Made by a program: the position numbers and the translations under genes. Shown in pieces: positions 24,928 to 34,142 of a DNA stretch of 64,000 bases. Origin of the DNA: Bacillus shivajii (GTDB lineage Bacteria > Bacillota > Bacilli > Bacillales > Salisediminibacteriaceae); contig NZ_CP084703.1 of NCBI RefSeq assembly GCF_020519665.1, positions 1 to 64,000 on the forward strand, given 5' to 3'. Below the pieces are notes generated by a model. That model ran no database searches and was not told the origin of the DNA. It worked only from the letters and a program-made list of their open reading frames with translations. The stretch's first letter is position 1, and every line of letters begins with the position of its first letter.

Positions 24928-25512
24928 ATGATAAACATAGGTGTTTTAGCGTTACAAGGAGCGGTTAGAGAGCATGTAAAAGCACTAGAAGCTCCAGACG
25001 TACATGTTAAAGTCGTTAAACGCGCTTCTGACTTAAATGAAATTGATGGATTAGTTTTTCCTGGTGGCGAAAGCACAACCATGAGAAAACTCATTGATAA
25101 ATATGATTTCTTTGAACCGTTAAAAGAGTTCGCCAATAGAGGAAAACCAATGTTTGGTACTTGTGCAGGAGCAATACTAATGGCAAAGGAACTTGTTGGC
25201 CATGCTGAGCCACATTTAGCAGTTATGGATATAAAAGTGGAGCGAAATGCATTCGGACGCCAGCGAGAAAGCTTTGAAATTGATTTAGATGTAAAAGGCG
25301 TTGGCGATAACTTCCCAGCTGTATTTATTCGTGCACCAATTATCCAACATGCAGGTGAAAATGTTGAGGTCGTCGCAGAATGTGATGGGGAAACTGTTGC
25401 AGCAAAACAAGGTCCTTATCTTGCTTGTTCTTTTCACCCAGAATTAACAGATGATGCACGTATGCATCAGTTTTTTGTGAAAATGGTGCGTGAAAGTCAG
25501 GTACCTGCTTGA
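24928..25512 (+). CDS. pdxT: Pyridoxal 5'-phosphate synthase, glutaminase subunit PdxT
   Basis: The 194-residue class I glutamine amidotransferase supplies ammonia to PdxS. The catalytic triad is Cys79 (GTCAGAIL), His170 and Glu172 (SFHPELT). GGEST at residues 46-50 forms the oxyanion strand. The length is typical. No terminator is obvious between it and the serS leader, which begins about 30 nt after the stop. Confidence 0.97.
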   Translation: MINIGVLALQGAVREHVKALEAPDVHVKVVKRASDLNEIDGLVFPGGESTTMRKLIDKYDFFEPLKEFANRGKPMFGTCAGAILMAKELVGHAEPHLAVMDIKVERNAFGRQRESFEIDLDVKGVGDNFPAVFIRAPIIQHAGENVEVVAECDGETVAAKQGPYLACSFHPELTDDARMHQFFVKMVRESQVPA

Positions 25513-25538
25513 TTAAACACATAAAAATCGGTTAGAAT
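25509..25538 (+). promoter_or_regulatory. Putative promoter of the serS T-box leader
   Basis: TTGATT (25509-25514) and TAGAAT (25533-25538) are separated by 18 bp, overlapping the pdxT stop region. Confidence 0.5.
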
Positions 25539-25544
25539 ATTGAT

Positions 25545-25793
25545 TAACATCATTATATGAACTGTGAAGAAGGGAATTAGTAACAATATTTATTCACCTC
25601 AGAGAGCCGATGGTTGCTGTGAATCGGTGTGAATGTATTGTGAATCCATCCTGGAGCAAAGCAGTTGAAATGAAAGTAGACTGCTTCGGTTGATTGACCG
25701 TTATTCAATAAAGCTGGAAGTACATATGTACTTCAATTAGGGTGGCAACGCGGGTAGCTCTCGTCCCTTTATATAGGGACGGGAGTTTTTTGT
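25545..25793 (+). promoter_or_regulatory. T-box riboswitch of serS
   Basis: The leader holds the T-box core AGGGTGGCAACGCGGG at about 25738-25753 and a terminator stem CTCTCGTCCC with GGGACGGGAG, followed by TTTTTT. Stem I shows GTGAATCCATCC, placing a likely UCC (serine) specifier codon at about 25640. Uncharged serine tRNA would bind and favour antitermination upstream of serS. Confidence 0.9.
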
Positions 25794-25888
25794 GTTTTTA
25801 TAACATGATAGAACTAACTTACGTTTTCCCGATAAAGCATTTGTTGAAAGCTTATACCCTTTTTCACAATAAATTAGGAGGTAAGAAA

Positions 25889-27166
25889 ATGTTAGATGTT
25901 AAACGACTTCGTAAAGACTTTGATAACATTAAGGAGCAATTAGCACACAGAAATGAGGATATTTCTGATTTAGACCGTTTCGGTGACCTAGATCAAAAGA
26001 GACGAGATTTGATTCAAAAAGTAGAGGATCTTAAAAGTCGCCGAAATACAGTATCTCAGGAAATTTCCCAGCTCAAGAGGGAGAAAAAAGATGCTGATGA
26101 CTTAATTAAAGAAATGAAAGATGTTTCTACTCGTGTAAAAGAATTAGATGAAGAATTACGTGTTGTTGATGATGAGCTGACGAATATTCTGTTAACGATC
26201 CCGAATATTCCTCATGAAACTGTCCCTGTAGGTGCAGATGAAGAAGACAATGTTGAGGCAAGAAAATGGGGAGAAGTCCCTTCATTATCATTTGAGGCAA
26301 AGCCGCATTGGGATTTAGCGTCGGATCTAGGAATAGTAGATTTTGAACGAGCATCTAAAGTAACAGGTAGTCGCTTTGTTTTTTATAAAGGGTTAGGTGC
26401 AAGACTTGAACGAGCTTTAATTAACTTTATGATGGACCTTCATCAAGATAAACATGGTTATGAAGAGGTATTACCACCGTATATGGTAAACCGAGATAGC
26501 ATGACAGGGACAGGTCAACTTCCAAAATTTGAAGAAGATTCATTTAAAATTCGAGAGGAAGACTACTTCTTAATCCCAACAGCTGAAGTACCAGTGACAA
26601 ATTTACATCGAGATGAAATTATGGGTGGAGAAGATTTACCAAAAACCTATACGGCATATAGTGCTTGTTTCCGTTCAGAAGCAGGGTCTGCTGGACGTGA
26701 TACAAGAGGGTTAATTAGGCAGCACCAGTTTAATAAGGTGGAGCTTGTAAGGTTTGTTAAACCTGAGGAATCATATGACCAACTTGAGTTACTAACGTCC
26801 CATGCCGAAAAAGTATTGCAACTACTTGAGTTACCATACCGAGTGATGGATATGTGTACAGGTGACTTAGGATTTACTGCAGCAAAGAAATATGACATTG
26901 AAGTTTGGATCCCAAGTTATGGAACTTATCGTGAAATTTCATCTTGCAGTAACTTTGAGGACTTCCAAGCACGTAGAGCAAATATTCGATTTAAACGTGA
27001 TGCAAAAGGCAAAGCAGAGTATGTTCATACTTTAAACGGTTCTGGGTTAGCAGTAGGAAGAACAGTTGCTGCCATTTTAGAAAACTATCAACAAGAAGAC
27101 GGTACTATTCGTGTCCCTGAAGTATTAAAGCCATATATGGGTGGCAAAGATATCATTTCAAAATAA
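25889..27166 (+). CDS. serS: Seryl-tRNA synthetase
   Basis: The 425-residue class II synthetase charges tRNA-Ser. The N-terminal coiled-coil arm spans about residues 30-100. Motif 2 is in [21 protein letters not shown] and motif 3 in [11 protein letters not shown]. The ATG at 25889 lies after TTAGGAGGTAAG and matches the family N-terminus [10 protein letters not shown]. An upstream in-frame extension would run through the T-box terminator and is rejected. Expression is controlled by the T-box leader. Confidence 0.97.
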   Translation: MLDVKRLRKDFDNIKEQLAHRNEDISDLDRFGDLDQKRRDLIQKVEDLKSRRNTVSQEISQLKREKKDADDLIKEMKDVSTRVKELDEELRVVDDELTNILLTIPNIPHETVPVGADEEDNVEARKWGEVPSLSFEAKPHWDLASDLGIVDFERASKVTGSRFVFYKGLGARLERALINFMMDLHQDKHGYEEVLPPYMVNRDSMTGTGQLPKFEEDSFKIREEDYFLIPTAEVPVTNLHRDEIMGGEDLPKTYTAYSACFRSEAGSAGRDTRGLIRQHQFNKVELVRFVKPEESYDQLELLTSHAEKVLQLLELPYRVMDMCTGDLGFTAAKKYDIEVWIPSYGTYREISSCSNFEDFQARRANIRFKRDAKGKAEYVHTLNGSGLAVGRTVAAILENYQQEDGTIRVPEVLKPYMGGKDIISK

Positions 27167-27173
27167 TATTTAG

Positions 27174-27208
27174 AACAACCTCTTTTTTTTAGAGAGGTTG
27201 TTTTTTTA
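27174..27208 (+). terminator. Terminator after serS
   Basis: AACAACCTCT pairs with AGAGGTTGTT, followed by TTTTT. The AT-rich 27209-27606 behind it holds only a CodY-like site that I could recognise. Confidence 0.87.
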
Positions 27209-27426
27209 TTTATGTCTGAAATATTTCTGTAATAAATGAAACACATAAGAAATACGTATGTGATATAAAAAATAAAATTTAAGAATAATCAGACAAATAT
27301 TTATTCATTATTACTTATTTTTATTTGGAAATTAATTATAAGCCCCATGGTAATTATAAATATACAATAATATAAATATTATTTTTATTCGAAAAACTTA
27401 GAATGCCGAAATATCTAAAAAGAAAT

Positions 27427-27441
27427 AATTTTCAAAAAACT
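27427..27441. promoter_or_regulatory. CodY-box-like site upstream of peptide transport operon 1
   Basis: AATTTTCAAAAAACT matches the CodY motif AATTTTCWGAAAATT with two mismatches. CodY commonly represses peptide transporters during rich growth. It lies about 190 bp before the first gene. Confidence 0.4.
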
Positions 27442-27615
27442 ATGTACAGCCAAATATAACTGTGTTAAATTAATTCTATCAAAATGGATAAAAGGAGAAT
27501 CTCTATTTTTTGGGTAGTATAGTGTTTTTAAAAATATATACTTATTGATGCATAAAATATCATATAATGTCGATTTAAGGCACCGCTATTACATATATGA
27601 CATGGGGTGAGATGT

Positions 27616-28596
27616 ATGGGGAATGAAGCACAGGATTTACTTGAAGTAAAAGACTTAAAAACATACTTTTTTATGGAGGATAAAACAGCAAAAGCAGTAG
27701 ATGGAGTAAATTTCTCTATAAAAAAAGGGGAGACCTTGGCGTTAGTAGGTGAGTCAGGTAGTGGTAAAAGTATTACATCCCTTTCAATAATGAGGTTAAT
27801 TCATTCACCTCCAGGAGAGATTGTAGATGGTTCAATTAAACTTGAAGGGAAAGAACTTTTAAAGCTATCAGATCGAGAAATGCGAAAAGTAAGAGGTAAT
27901 GACATTGGAATGATATTCCAAGAACCTATGACTTCATTAAATCCTGTATATACAATTGGAAATCAAATAGCTGAAACGTTAATGAAGCATAAAAAAATGA
28001 AAAAGAAAGAAGCGTACCTTAAAGCGATTGATTTATTAAAGCTCGTAGGTTTCCCAAGAGCCGAAGAAATTGTTCATGAATACCCACACCAGCTTTCGGG
28101 AGGAATGAGACAGAGGGCAATGGTTGCGATTGCGATGAGTTGTGACCCAAAACTCTTAATTGCAGATGAACCGACAACTGCGTTAGATGTAACGATTCAA
28201 TCCCAAATATTAGATTTAATGATTGAAATGAAAGAGAAGTTTGAGTCTTCCATTCTACTAATTACCCATGACCTAGGTATTGTAGCAGAAGTTGCTGACA
28301 GAGTATTGGTTATGTATGGAGGACAAATTGTTGAAGAGGCTCCTGTAAAAGAGCTTTTTACAGACCCTAAGCATCCATATACAGTCGGTTTATTAGGGAG
28401 TATTCCAAATTTAGATTTAGATGTAGAACGACTAGAATCTATACCTGGTACAGTTCCACCGGCACACCGGTTCCCACAAGGCTGTAGGTTTGCACCCAGG
28501 TGTAAACATGTCATGGACAAATGTCGTGAAACAAATCCAGGCCTTATAGAGACAAAAGCAAAACAAAAAGTCAGATGCTATCTCTATGAGGATTAA
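27616..28596 (+). CDS. Peptide ABC transporter ATPase, OppD/DppD type (operon 1)
   Basis: This is one of the two ATPases of a di/oligopeptide importer, 326 residues. Walker A GESGSGKS is at 45-52, the signature LSGGMRQR and Walker [13 protein letters not shown] follow, and the C-terminal oligopeptide-type extension carries a cysteine cluster (GCRFAPRC...C...C). I choose ATG at 27616, 5 nt after GGGGTGA; GTG at 27607 is an alternative. It is the first of five genes, followed by the F-type ATPase after 13 nt. The substrate is inferred from family. Confidence 0.92.
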   Translation: MGNEAQDLLEVKDLKTYFFMEDKTAKAVDGVNFSIKKGETLALVGESGSGKSITSLSIMRLIHSPPGEIVDGSIKLEGKELLKLSDREMRKVRGNDIGMIFQEPMTSLNPVYTIGNQIAETLMKHKKMKKKEAYLKAIDLLKLVGFPRAEEIVHEYPHQLSGGMRQRAMVAIAMSCDPKLLIADEPTTALDVTIQSQILDLMIEMKEKFESSILLITHDLGIVAEVADRVLVMYGGQIVEEAPVKELFTDPKHPYTVGLLGSIPNLDLDVERLESIPGTVPPAHRFPQGCRFAPRCKHVMDKCRETNPGLIETKAKQKVRCYLYED

Positions 28597-28609
28597 GGGG
28601 GAGAACATA

Positions 28610-29596
28610 ATGGAGCAACCAAAAGATAAAGTCATTGAAGTAAGAAACTTAAAAAAATACTTCCCTGTAAAAGGTGGGGTTTTGCAAAGAACTGTTGGCC
28701 ATGTAAAAGCAGTAGACGATGTTTCTTTTGACGTATTTAAAGGAGAGACATTAGGAATTGTAGGGGAGTCAGGTTCAGGAAAGTCGACACTAGGAAGAAC
28801 GATATTAAGACTTTTAAATCCAACAGAAGGTCAAATTTTATTTGATGGTGATGACATCTCAAATATCGGTAATCGAAGATTAAGACCTTACCGAAAAGAT
28901 ATGCAAATGGTTTTTCAAGACCCGTTTGCGTCGTTAAATCCTAGAATGAGTGTTGGTGAGATCATCGAAGAACCAATGTTAGTCCAAAAAACACTATCGA
29001 AGAAAGATCGAAAAAATAAAGTGGTAGATTTACTAGAAAAAGTTGGTTTAAGCGAGGAGGCTAGAGAGAAATATCCTCATGAGTTCTCTGGGGGGCAACG
29101 TCAACGTATAGGCATTGCAAGAGCGCTATCAATTAACCCGAAATTTATTATTGGAGATGAGCCGGTATCAGCATTGGATGTTTCTGTACAATCGCAAGTA
29201 TTAAATTTGATGGATGATTTACAAGATGAATTTAGTCTTACATATTTGTTTATTGCACATGATTTAAGTGTCGTTAAGCATATTAGTGATCGTGTAGGGG
29301 TGATGTATCTCGGAAGGTTAGCTGAGATTGGTCCTAAAGATAAAATATACAACAATCCCCTACATCCATATACACAAGCATTACTATCGTCTGTACCGGT
29401 AGCAGAATTTGATAGAAAAAGGGAGAAAATCAAGTTAAAAGGTGAGCTCCCAAGTCCATCTAATCCTCCGACTGGGTGTTCATTCCATACTCGTTGTCCT
29501 GAAGCTCATGAACGATGTAAGGTAGAGCGTCCGGAGCTTATTCATTATGGTGAAGGTCACTATGTATCTTGCCATTTATACACCGATGAAAAATAA
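28610..29596 (+). CDS. Peptide ABC transporter ATPase, OppF/DppF type (operon 1)
   Basis: The 328-residue partner ATPase has Walker [10 protein letters not shown]-loop MVFQDPFASLNPRM, signature FSGGQRQRIGIARAL and Walker B IIGDEPVSALDVS. The C-terminal GCSFHTRCPEAHERC cysteine motif is typical of OppF/DppF. The start at ATG 28610 follows AAGGGGGAG, 13 nt after the stop of the D-type gene. A 111-nt gap precedes the binding protein gene and has its own strong ribosome-binding site. Confidence 0.92.
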   Translation: MEQPKDKVIEVRNLKKYFPVKGGVLQRTVGHVKAVDDVSFDVFKGETLGIVGESGSGKSTLGRTILRLLNPTEGQILFDGDDISNIGNRRLRPYRKDMQMVFQDPFASLNPRMSVGEIIEEPMLVQKTLSKKDRKNKVVDLLEKVGLSEEAREKYPHEFSGGQRQRIGIARALSINPKFIIGDEPVSALDVSVQSQVLNLMDDLQDEFSLTYLFIAHDLSVVKHISDRVGVMYLGRLAEIGPKDKIYNNPLHPYTQALLSSVPVAEFDRKREKIKLKGELPSPSNPPTGCSFHTRCPEAHERCKVERPELIHYGEGHYVSCHLYTDEK

Positions 29597-29707
29597 AAGT
29601 CGTCACGTAAGTACTTTTAAGGAGGTGAGGGGAAGAAAGAAATACTTTTAATTTTTCTTTTCTATTTTTAAAATCTTCGGAAAAAAACAAGGGGGGTACA
29701 TGTATTT

Positions 29708-31528
29708 ATGAAGTTAAGTAAATTTTTGCTTATGCTGTTAGCTTTAACGCTAGCTATTGTGTTAGTTGCTTGTGGTGGAGACGATGAAGTCGACGCTCCA
29801 GAAGATGATGATGTGACAGATGAACCAGAAGATGATGGTGCTGGTGAAGATGACGGTGGAGACGCTGATGAAGAGGCAACAGATGATGGCCCTAAATCAG
29901 GAGGAACAATAACTGCAGGAATGTATTCAGCTCCTGGTCACCAATTCAACCCGATTTTCTATTCAGATGCATATGAGGCTAACATCTTAGATTTTACTCA
30001 TGAAGCGTTAGTAACGTTAAATGAGAACTTAGAGTATATTCCTAGATTAGCACAAGACTGGGAAACGAATGAAGATCAGACTACAATTACTTATTTCCTT
30101 CAAGAAGATGTAAAGTGGCATGACGGTGAAGACTTTACAGCAGACGATGTTTATTTCACATATTCATCTATTGCGAGTGGTGAATACGTAGCAGCTGGTG
30201 GTGTACGTATTGACTATGCCCGTTTCTTAGAAGGTTATGAAGAGTTTAGAGATGGTGAAACGGATGAATTCGCTGGTGTAGAAGTGATCGACGATTACAC
30301 TGTAGCGTTCCATTTCGCTCAACCAAACGTTACTCCTGAATTCCGTACGAGTTTCCCAATAATCCCTGCTCACGTATATGAAGGGGTAAGTGTAGCGGAT
30401 ATGGTAGATCACTCTGCGTCACGTAATGCAGGTGAAATTATTGGTACTGGTCCATTCCAGTTAACGGAAATGATCGAAGGCGAGCAATATGTTTTAACTG
30501 CAAATGAAGATTATTGGCAAGGTACACCTCACCTAGATGGAATTACTTGGCGTGTCATTGAACAATCAATTATGCCTGGTATGTTAGAGAATGGTGAGCT
30601 AGACATGGTGGCTGAGCCTAATGGTGTACCAGCAGCCGACTTTGAACGCGTTGATGCATTAGACAATGTTACAACATTTACAACTCAAGACTTCGGTTAC
30701 CAGTATATCGGTATTAAGCATCACCACCGTACAGCAGAAGATGTTGAAAATGGTGTGATTAACCCTGATAACTGGGTTGTAAACGAAAAAGTTCAAGATA
30801 AGCGTGTACGTCAAGCGATGGTTTATGCATTAAATCGTCAAGCCATGGTTGATGGACTAATGAACGGATTAGGTTCTGTATTACATGCTCCATTCCCAGA
30901 AGCATCATGGGCGTATGATGAAAGTGCTTTCAATGTTTATGAGCAGGACGTAGAGAAAGCGAATGCTTTACTTGATGAAGCGGGATATGTTGACGTTACT
31001 GGTGACGGTTTCCGTGAAGACCCTGACGGTAACGAGTGGGTACTAAATCTTGATTACCCAACAGGAAACGAGATCCGTGAACGTACGGCACCAATCATTG
31101 CTGCAGAGTTAGGTGAAGTCGGAATCAATGTTAACGTACGTAATCCTCGTGATGCAGCAACTCATTTCCAAATTGTTGAAGAGGATAATACTGATTGGGA
31201 TCTTTATTTAGCAGGGTGGAGCTTAGCAACAGGAGACCCAGACCCAGCAGGTATCTGGAAGTCTGACAATCCATTTAACTTTCTTCGCTGGAACGATGAG
31301 CGAAGTGATGAGTTAATTGAACAGGCGGTTACAGCACCAGACGCATTTGATTTAGATTTCCGTGCAGAAACGTATAACGAGTGGACGGCTCATGTAACAG
31401 AAGAAGTACCAACGGTCTTCTTGTATTCTTCAGACAATATTTATGCATATAACGCTGCATTACAAGGAGTTCATGAAAGACCAACTGGTATTTACTTCAA
31501 TTCTCACGAATGGTGGTTAGATCAATAA
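29708..31528 (+). CDS. Peptide-binding lipoprotein, SBP family 5 (operon 1)
   Basis: The 606-residue lipoprotein captures peptides outside the cell. The signal peptide ends in a lipobox with Cys22 (LVAC). A strikingly acidic Asp/Glu linker spans about residues 25-62. The mature domain has family features such as DVKWHDGEDFTADDVYFTY and GTGPFQL. The start ATG at 29708 follows AAGGGGGG. A hairpin lies between this gene and the permease gene. Its paralogue is at 36183. Confidence 0.92.
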   Translation: MKLSKFLLMLLALTLAIVLVACGGDDEVDAPEDDDVTDEPEDDGAGEDDGGDADEEATDDGPKSGGTITAGMYSAPGHQFNPIFYSDAYEANILDFTHEALVTLNENLEYIPRLAQDWETNEDQTTITYFLQEDVKWHDGEDFTADDVYFTYSSIASGEYVAAGGVRIDYARFLEGYEEFRDGETDEFAGVEVIDDYTVAFHFAQPNVTPEFRTSFPIIPAHVYEGVSVADMVDHSASRNAGEIIGTGPFQLTEMIEGEQYVLTANEDYWQGTPHLDGITWRVIEQSIMPGMLENGELDMVAEPNGVPAADFERVDALDNVTTFTTQDFGYQYIGIKHHHRTAEDVENGVINPDNWVVNEKVQDKRVRQAMVYALNRQAMVDGLMNGLGSVLHAPFPEASWAYDESAFNVYEQDVEKANALLDEAGYVDVTGDGFREDPDGNEWVLNLDYPTGNEIRERTAPIIAAELGEVGINVNVRNPRDAATHFQIVEEDNTDWDLYLAGWSLATGDPDPAGIWKSDNPFNFLRWNDERSDELIEQAVTAPDAFDLDFRAETYNEWTAHVTEEVPTVFLYSSDNIYAYNAALQGVHERPTGIYFNSHEWWLDQ

Positions 31529-31555
31529 ATTAAGATTGTTTCGTTGAGGGGAGGC

Positions 31556-31580
31556 AGTGCACGGCCCCTGGTCGTGCACT
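31556..31580 (+). promoter_or_regulatory. Hairpin between binding protein and permease genes (operon 1)
   Basis: AGTGCACG (31556-31563) pairs with CGTGCACT (31573-31580), followed by TGTTT. Such stems often protect or partly terminate the abundant binding-protein mRNA. Confidence 0.55.
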
Positions 31581-31608
31581 TGTTTAATCCTTGTAGGAGG
31601 AATGCTGA

Positions 31609-32574
31609 ATGCATAAATATATTATCCGTCGAATATTACAATTCATACCGATGTTATTTCTCGTAACGGTTGTTGTATTTGGACTAGCAAAGGCGGCTCC
31701 CGGAGATGTACTTTCAGGAGAAAGACTCGATCCAAATATACCAGCCGAAGTTTTTGAGATGCGTCGTGAAGCACTTGGATTAAATGATCCAATACATATT
31801 CAGTATTGGAATTGGCTATCTAGTGTTGCAATAGGTGACTTAGGAACGTCAATGCAATATTCAGGAAGACCTGTAATGGATTTAATAAACGCAAGAATTA
31901 TGAATACCGTTTATTTATCCCTATTTGCTTTAGGTGTTACGCTAGCAGTAGCAATTCCAATTGGAATTTATTCAGCACAACGTAAATATTCATTATTTGA
32001 TTACGGAGCTACCACCTTTGCCTTTTTAGGTTTGGCTACACCAAACTTTTTCGCCGGGCTTTTAGCAATCTATGTGTTTGCCTTTACATTGGGCTGGTTT
32101 CCTTCACAAGGTACAGTCTCCGCCACCGGATTGACCGGAATCGAATTATTCCTCAATAAGCTTAAACACCTTGTGTTGCCTGGTTTCACACTAGGTTTAG
32201 CTAGTACAGCAGCATATATGAGGTATATGAGAACTGAAATGCTAGAAGTAAAAGGTAGTGACTTCATAAGAACGGCGAAAGCAAAAGGGTTAACAAATAA
32301 ATCAGTTTTGTATAAACACACGCTAAGAAACGCACTCATTCCTATTATTACTTTGTTAGGACTAGAGTTTGGAACATTATTAAGTGGGGCGGTTATCACA
32401 GAGCAAGTTTTTAATTACCCGGGGATAGGGCAATTATTTATTACTTCTATAACAAATCGGGATTATCCAGTTATTATGGCAATTAATTTAATCTTAGCGG
32501 TTTCCATATTAGTAGGGAATCTATTAGCTGATATTTTCTATGCCATAGTAGATCCTAGAATACGTTACGATTGA
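31609..32574 (+). CDS. Peptide ABC transporter permease, OppB/DppB type (operon 1)
   Basis: This integral membrane permease of 321 residues has about six transmembrane helices. The N-terminal MHKYIIRRILQFIPMLF signature of DppB/OppB and the EAA loop (DFIRTAKAKGLTNKSVLYKHTLRN) that contacts the ATPase are present. It ends in DPRIRYD as usual. The start ATG follows GTAGGAGGAATG. The stop is 11 nt before the next permease start. Confidence 0.93.
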   Translation: MHKYIIRRILQFIPMLFLVTVVVFGLAKAAPGDVLSGERLDPNIPAEVFEMRREALGLNDPIHIQYWNWLSSVAIGDLGTSMQYSGRPVMDLINARIMNTVYLSLFALGVTLAVAIPIGIYSAQRKYSLFDYGATTFAFLGLATPNFFAGLLAIYVFAFTLGWFPSQGTVSATGLTGIELFLNKLKHLVLPGFTLGLASTAAYMRYMRTEMLEVKGSDFIRTAKAKGLTNKSVLYKHTLRNALIPIITLLGLEFGTLLSGAVITEQVFNYPGIGQLFITSITNRDYPVIMAINLILAVSILVGNLLADIFYAIVDPRIRYD

Positions 32575-32585
32575 GGTGAATGCTG

Positions 32586-33497
32586 ATGGAAACCCAAGTA
32601 CAAAAAAACATGCCTCCTTCGCCTGGTAAAGCTAAATCTGATGCACCGAAAAGCTTAAGTCCTTTCCAATTATCAATGCGGCGCTTTCTTAAAAATAAGT
32701 TAGCAATAGTGGGAATTTTCATTTTAGCGTTCTTTGTTTTAGTTGCAATATTTGCTGATGTTATAGCAACTCATGACCCTGTACAATATGACATGTATAA
32801 CATTGAAGCAAAAGCATCTTCTGAAAATTGGCTAGGAACGGACCGTTCTGGAAGAGATAACTTCTCTCGTCTAGTCTATGGATCTAGAATTTCATTAACA
32901 GTTGGATTTTTCGCGATGTTATTTACCTTATTGGTTGGTATAACACTCGGATCGTTAGCCGGCTACTATGGTGGGAAAATAGATAGTATTATTATGCGTG
33001 CGACCGATTTAATGTTAATTTTACCATTTTTATTAATGGTTCTAACTGTTATTGCAATACTAGAAAGGATCAACATTACAATATTTATAACAATAATTGC
33101 ACTAACTTCTTGGCCTACATTAACTAGGCTCATTCGAGGTACTTTTCTATCTTTACGGGAGAAGGAGTTTATATTAGGTGCTCGTTCTATAGGAGCATCT
33201 GATTTCCGGATTATATTCAAACATTTCTTACCGAATGCGGTAGGACCGATTATTGTAAATGCAACATTAATGATGGCAATGATGATTATTATAGAATCAG
33301 CCTTAAGCTTTATTGGTTTTGGGATCCCTCAACCAACACCTACATGGGGGAACATGATTACTGAAGCAAATAACCTTAGAATGCTTGAGGATAATTGGGA
33401 AGCATGGCTTCCACCTGGTTTAGCTATTTTATTGACAGTACTTGCGATAAACTTTATTGGTGATGGTTTAAGAGATGCATTCGATACAAAAAGTTAA
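32586..33497 (+). CDS. Peptide ABC transporter permease, OppC/DppC type (operon 1)
   Basis: The 303-residue second permease has the cytoplasmic N-terminal tail of DppC, a first helix near LAIVGIFILAFFVLVAIF, the extracytoplasmic LGTDRSGRDNFSRLVYG block and the EAA loop EFILGARSIGASDFRIIFKHFLPN. It ends in GDGLRDAFDTKS. The ATG at 32586, 6 nt after GAGGTGA, is chosen over ATG 32580, which would have no spacer. Confidence 0.93.
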   Translation: METQVQKNMPPSPGKAKSDAPKSLSPFQLSMRRFLKNKLAIVGIFILAFFVLVAIFADVIATHDPVQYDMYNIEAKASSENWLGTDRSGRDNFSRLVYGSRISLTVGFFAMLFTLLVGITLGSLAGYYGGKIDSIIMRATDLMLILPFLLMVLTVIAILERINITIFITIIALTSWPTLTRLIRGTFLSLREKEFILGARSIGASDFRIIFKHFLPNAVGPIIVNATLMMAMMIIIESALSFIGFGIPQPTPTWGNMITEANNLRMLEDNWEAWLPPGLAILLTVLAINFIGDGLRDAFDTKS

Positions 33498-33532
33498 AGA
33501 AAGGGAGGTAATGCCTTCTTTTCTTTTTTTTG
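33496..33532 (+). terminator. Terminator of peptide transport operon 1
   Basis: AAAGAAAGGG pairs with CCTTCTTT, followed by a T-rich tract (TTCTTTTTTTT). The stem starts at the stop codon. Confidence 0.75.
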
Positions 33533-33798
33533 TTGTTTTAATTTGTTAATTTATGGGCGTTTCTACTAATTTTGTATTTATTAATTTCTGCCTAATTTCT
33601 TCATATTTATTATATAATTCTAAAAAATAATGCAAAAACAAATGCATAATTTGACGAATCATTGTATAATGTTTCGTAACATATACCTAAATATGTTTAA
33701 GGTTATTTAGATTCTCTAACCGAAATATCACGATGATCTAGGGCAATAGCCGTAAAGATAAGGGAGAAGAAAATATGAAAGAATCTTAGTATACATAA

Positions 33799-33813
33799 AA
33801 ATATCAGAAAATT
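33799..33813. promoter_or_regulatory. CodY-box-like site upstream of operon 2
   Basis: AAATATCAGAAAATT matches AATTTTCWGAAAATT with two mismatches. The AT-rich gap 33533-34142 also contains an inverted repeat AACATAT/ATATGTT (33678-33696) and a four-codon ORF behind a good ribosome-binding site at 33775. Confidence 0.4.
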
Positions 33814-34057
33814 TAAATATCGATGAATAATTTTACATAACAGCTAGCAAAAGAGATGATCAATTATTTATTCTAGAATAATTATTTTTGATGTGGTTAT
33901 TGAAAAAAGAATAATAACTACTTTTTTATAGTTAGTGCTAAATAAATGTAGTAATTTTGAAAAATCATAAAATTTACTTTACAAATAGTTATCAGACAAT
34001 TAAAATAATTATAAAGTTGTAACACTTTTGTTAGAGAATTGAAAATAAAATTAAACA

Positions 34058-34086
34058 TTGACTTAGCAAAGACATTATAATAGTAT
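34058..34086 (+). promoter_or_regulatory. Putative promoter of peptide transport operon 2
   Basis: TTGACT (34058-34063) and TAGTAT (34081-34086) are 17 bp apart, about 57 bp before the first start codon. Confidence 0.55.
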
Positions 34087-34108
34087 TCTTAATAAAGTTA
34101 CTTTTTAA

Positions 34109-34123
34109 TATTTTCAGAAAACA
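34109..34123. promoter_or_regulatory. CodY-box-like core just downstream of the operon 2 promoter
   Basis: The palindromic core TTTTCAGAAAA (34111-34121) is perfect for CodY, with three mismatches in the outer positions. It lies about 18 bp after the predicted transcription start, where binding would block transcription. Confidence 0.5.
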
Positions 34124-34142
34124 TTGAAGGGTTTGGTATCCT

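Noticed and set aside
25742-25888. Upstream in-frame extension of serS
   Set aside because: It would translate the T-box core and terminator. The ATG at 25889 has a strong ribosome-binding site and matches the family start.
27545-27568. TTGATG and TATAAT upstream of peptide transport operon 1 as a promoter
   Set aside because: The spacer is only 12 bp, too short for a sigma-A promoter. No better pair was found.
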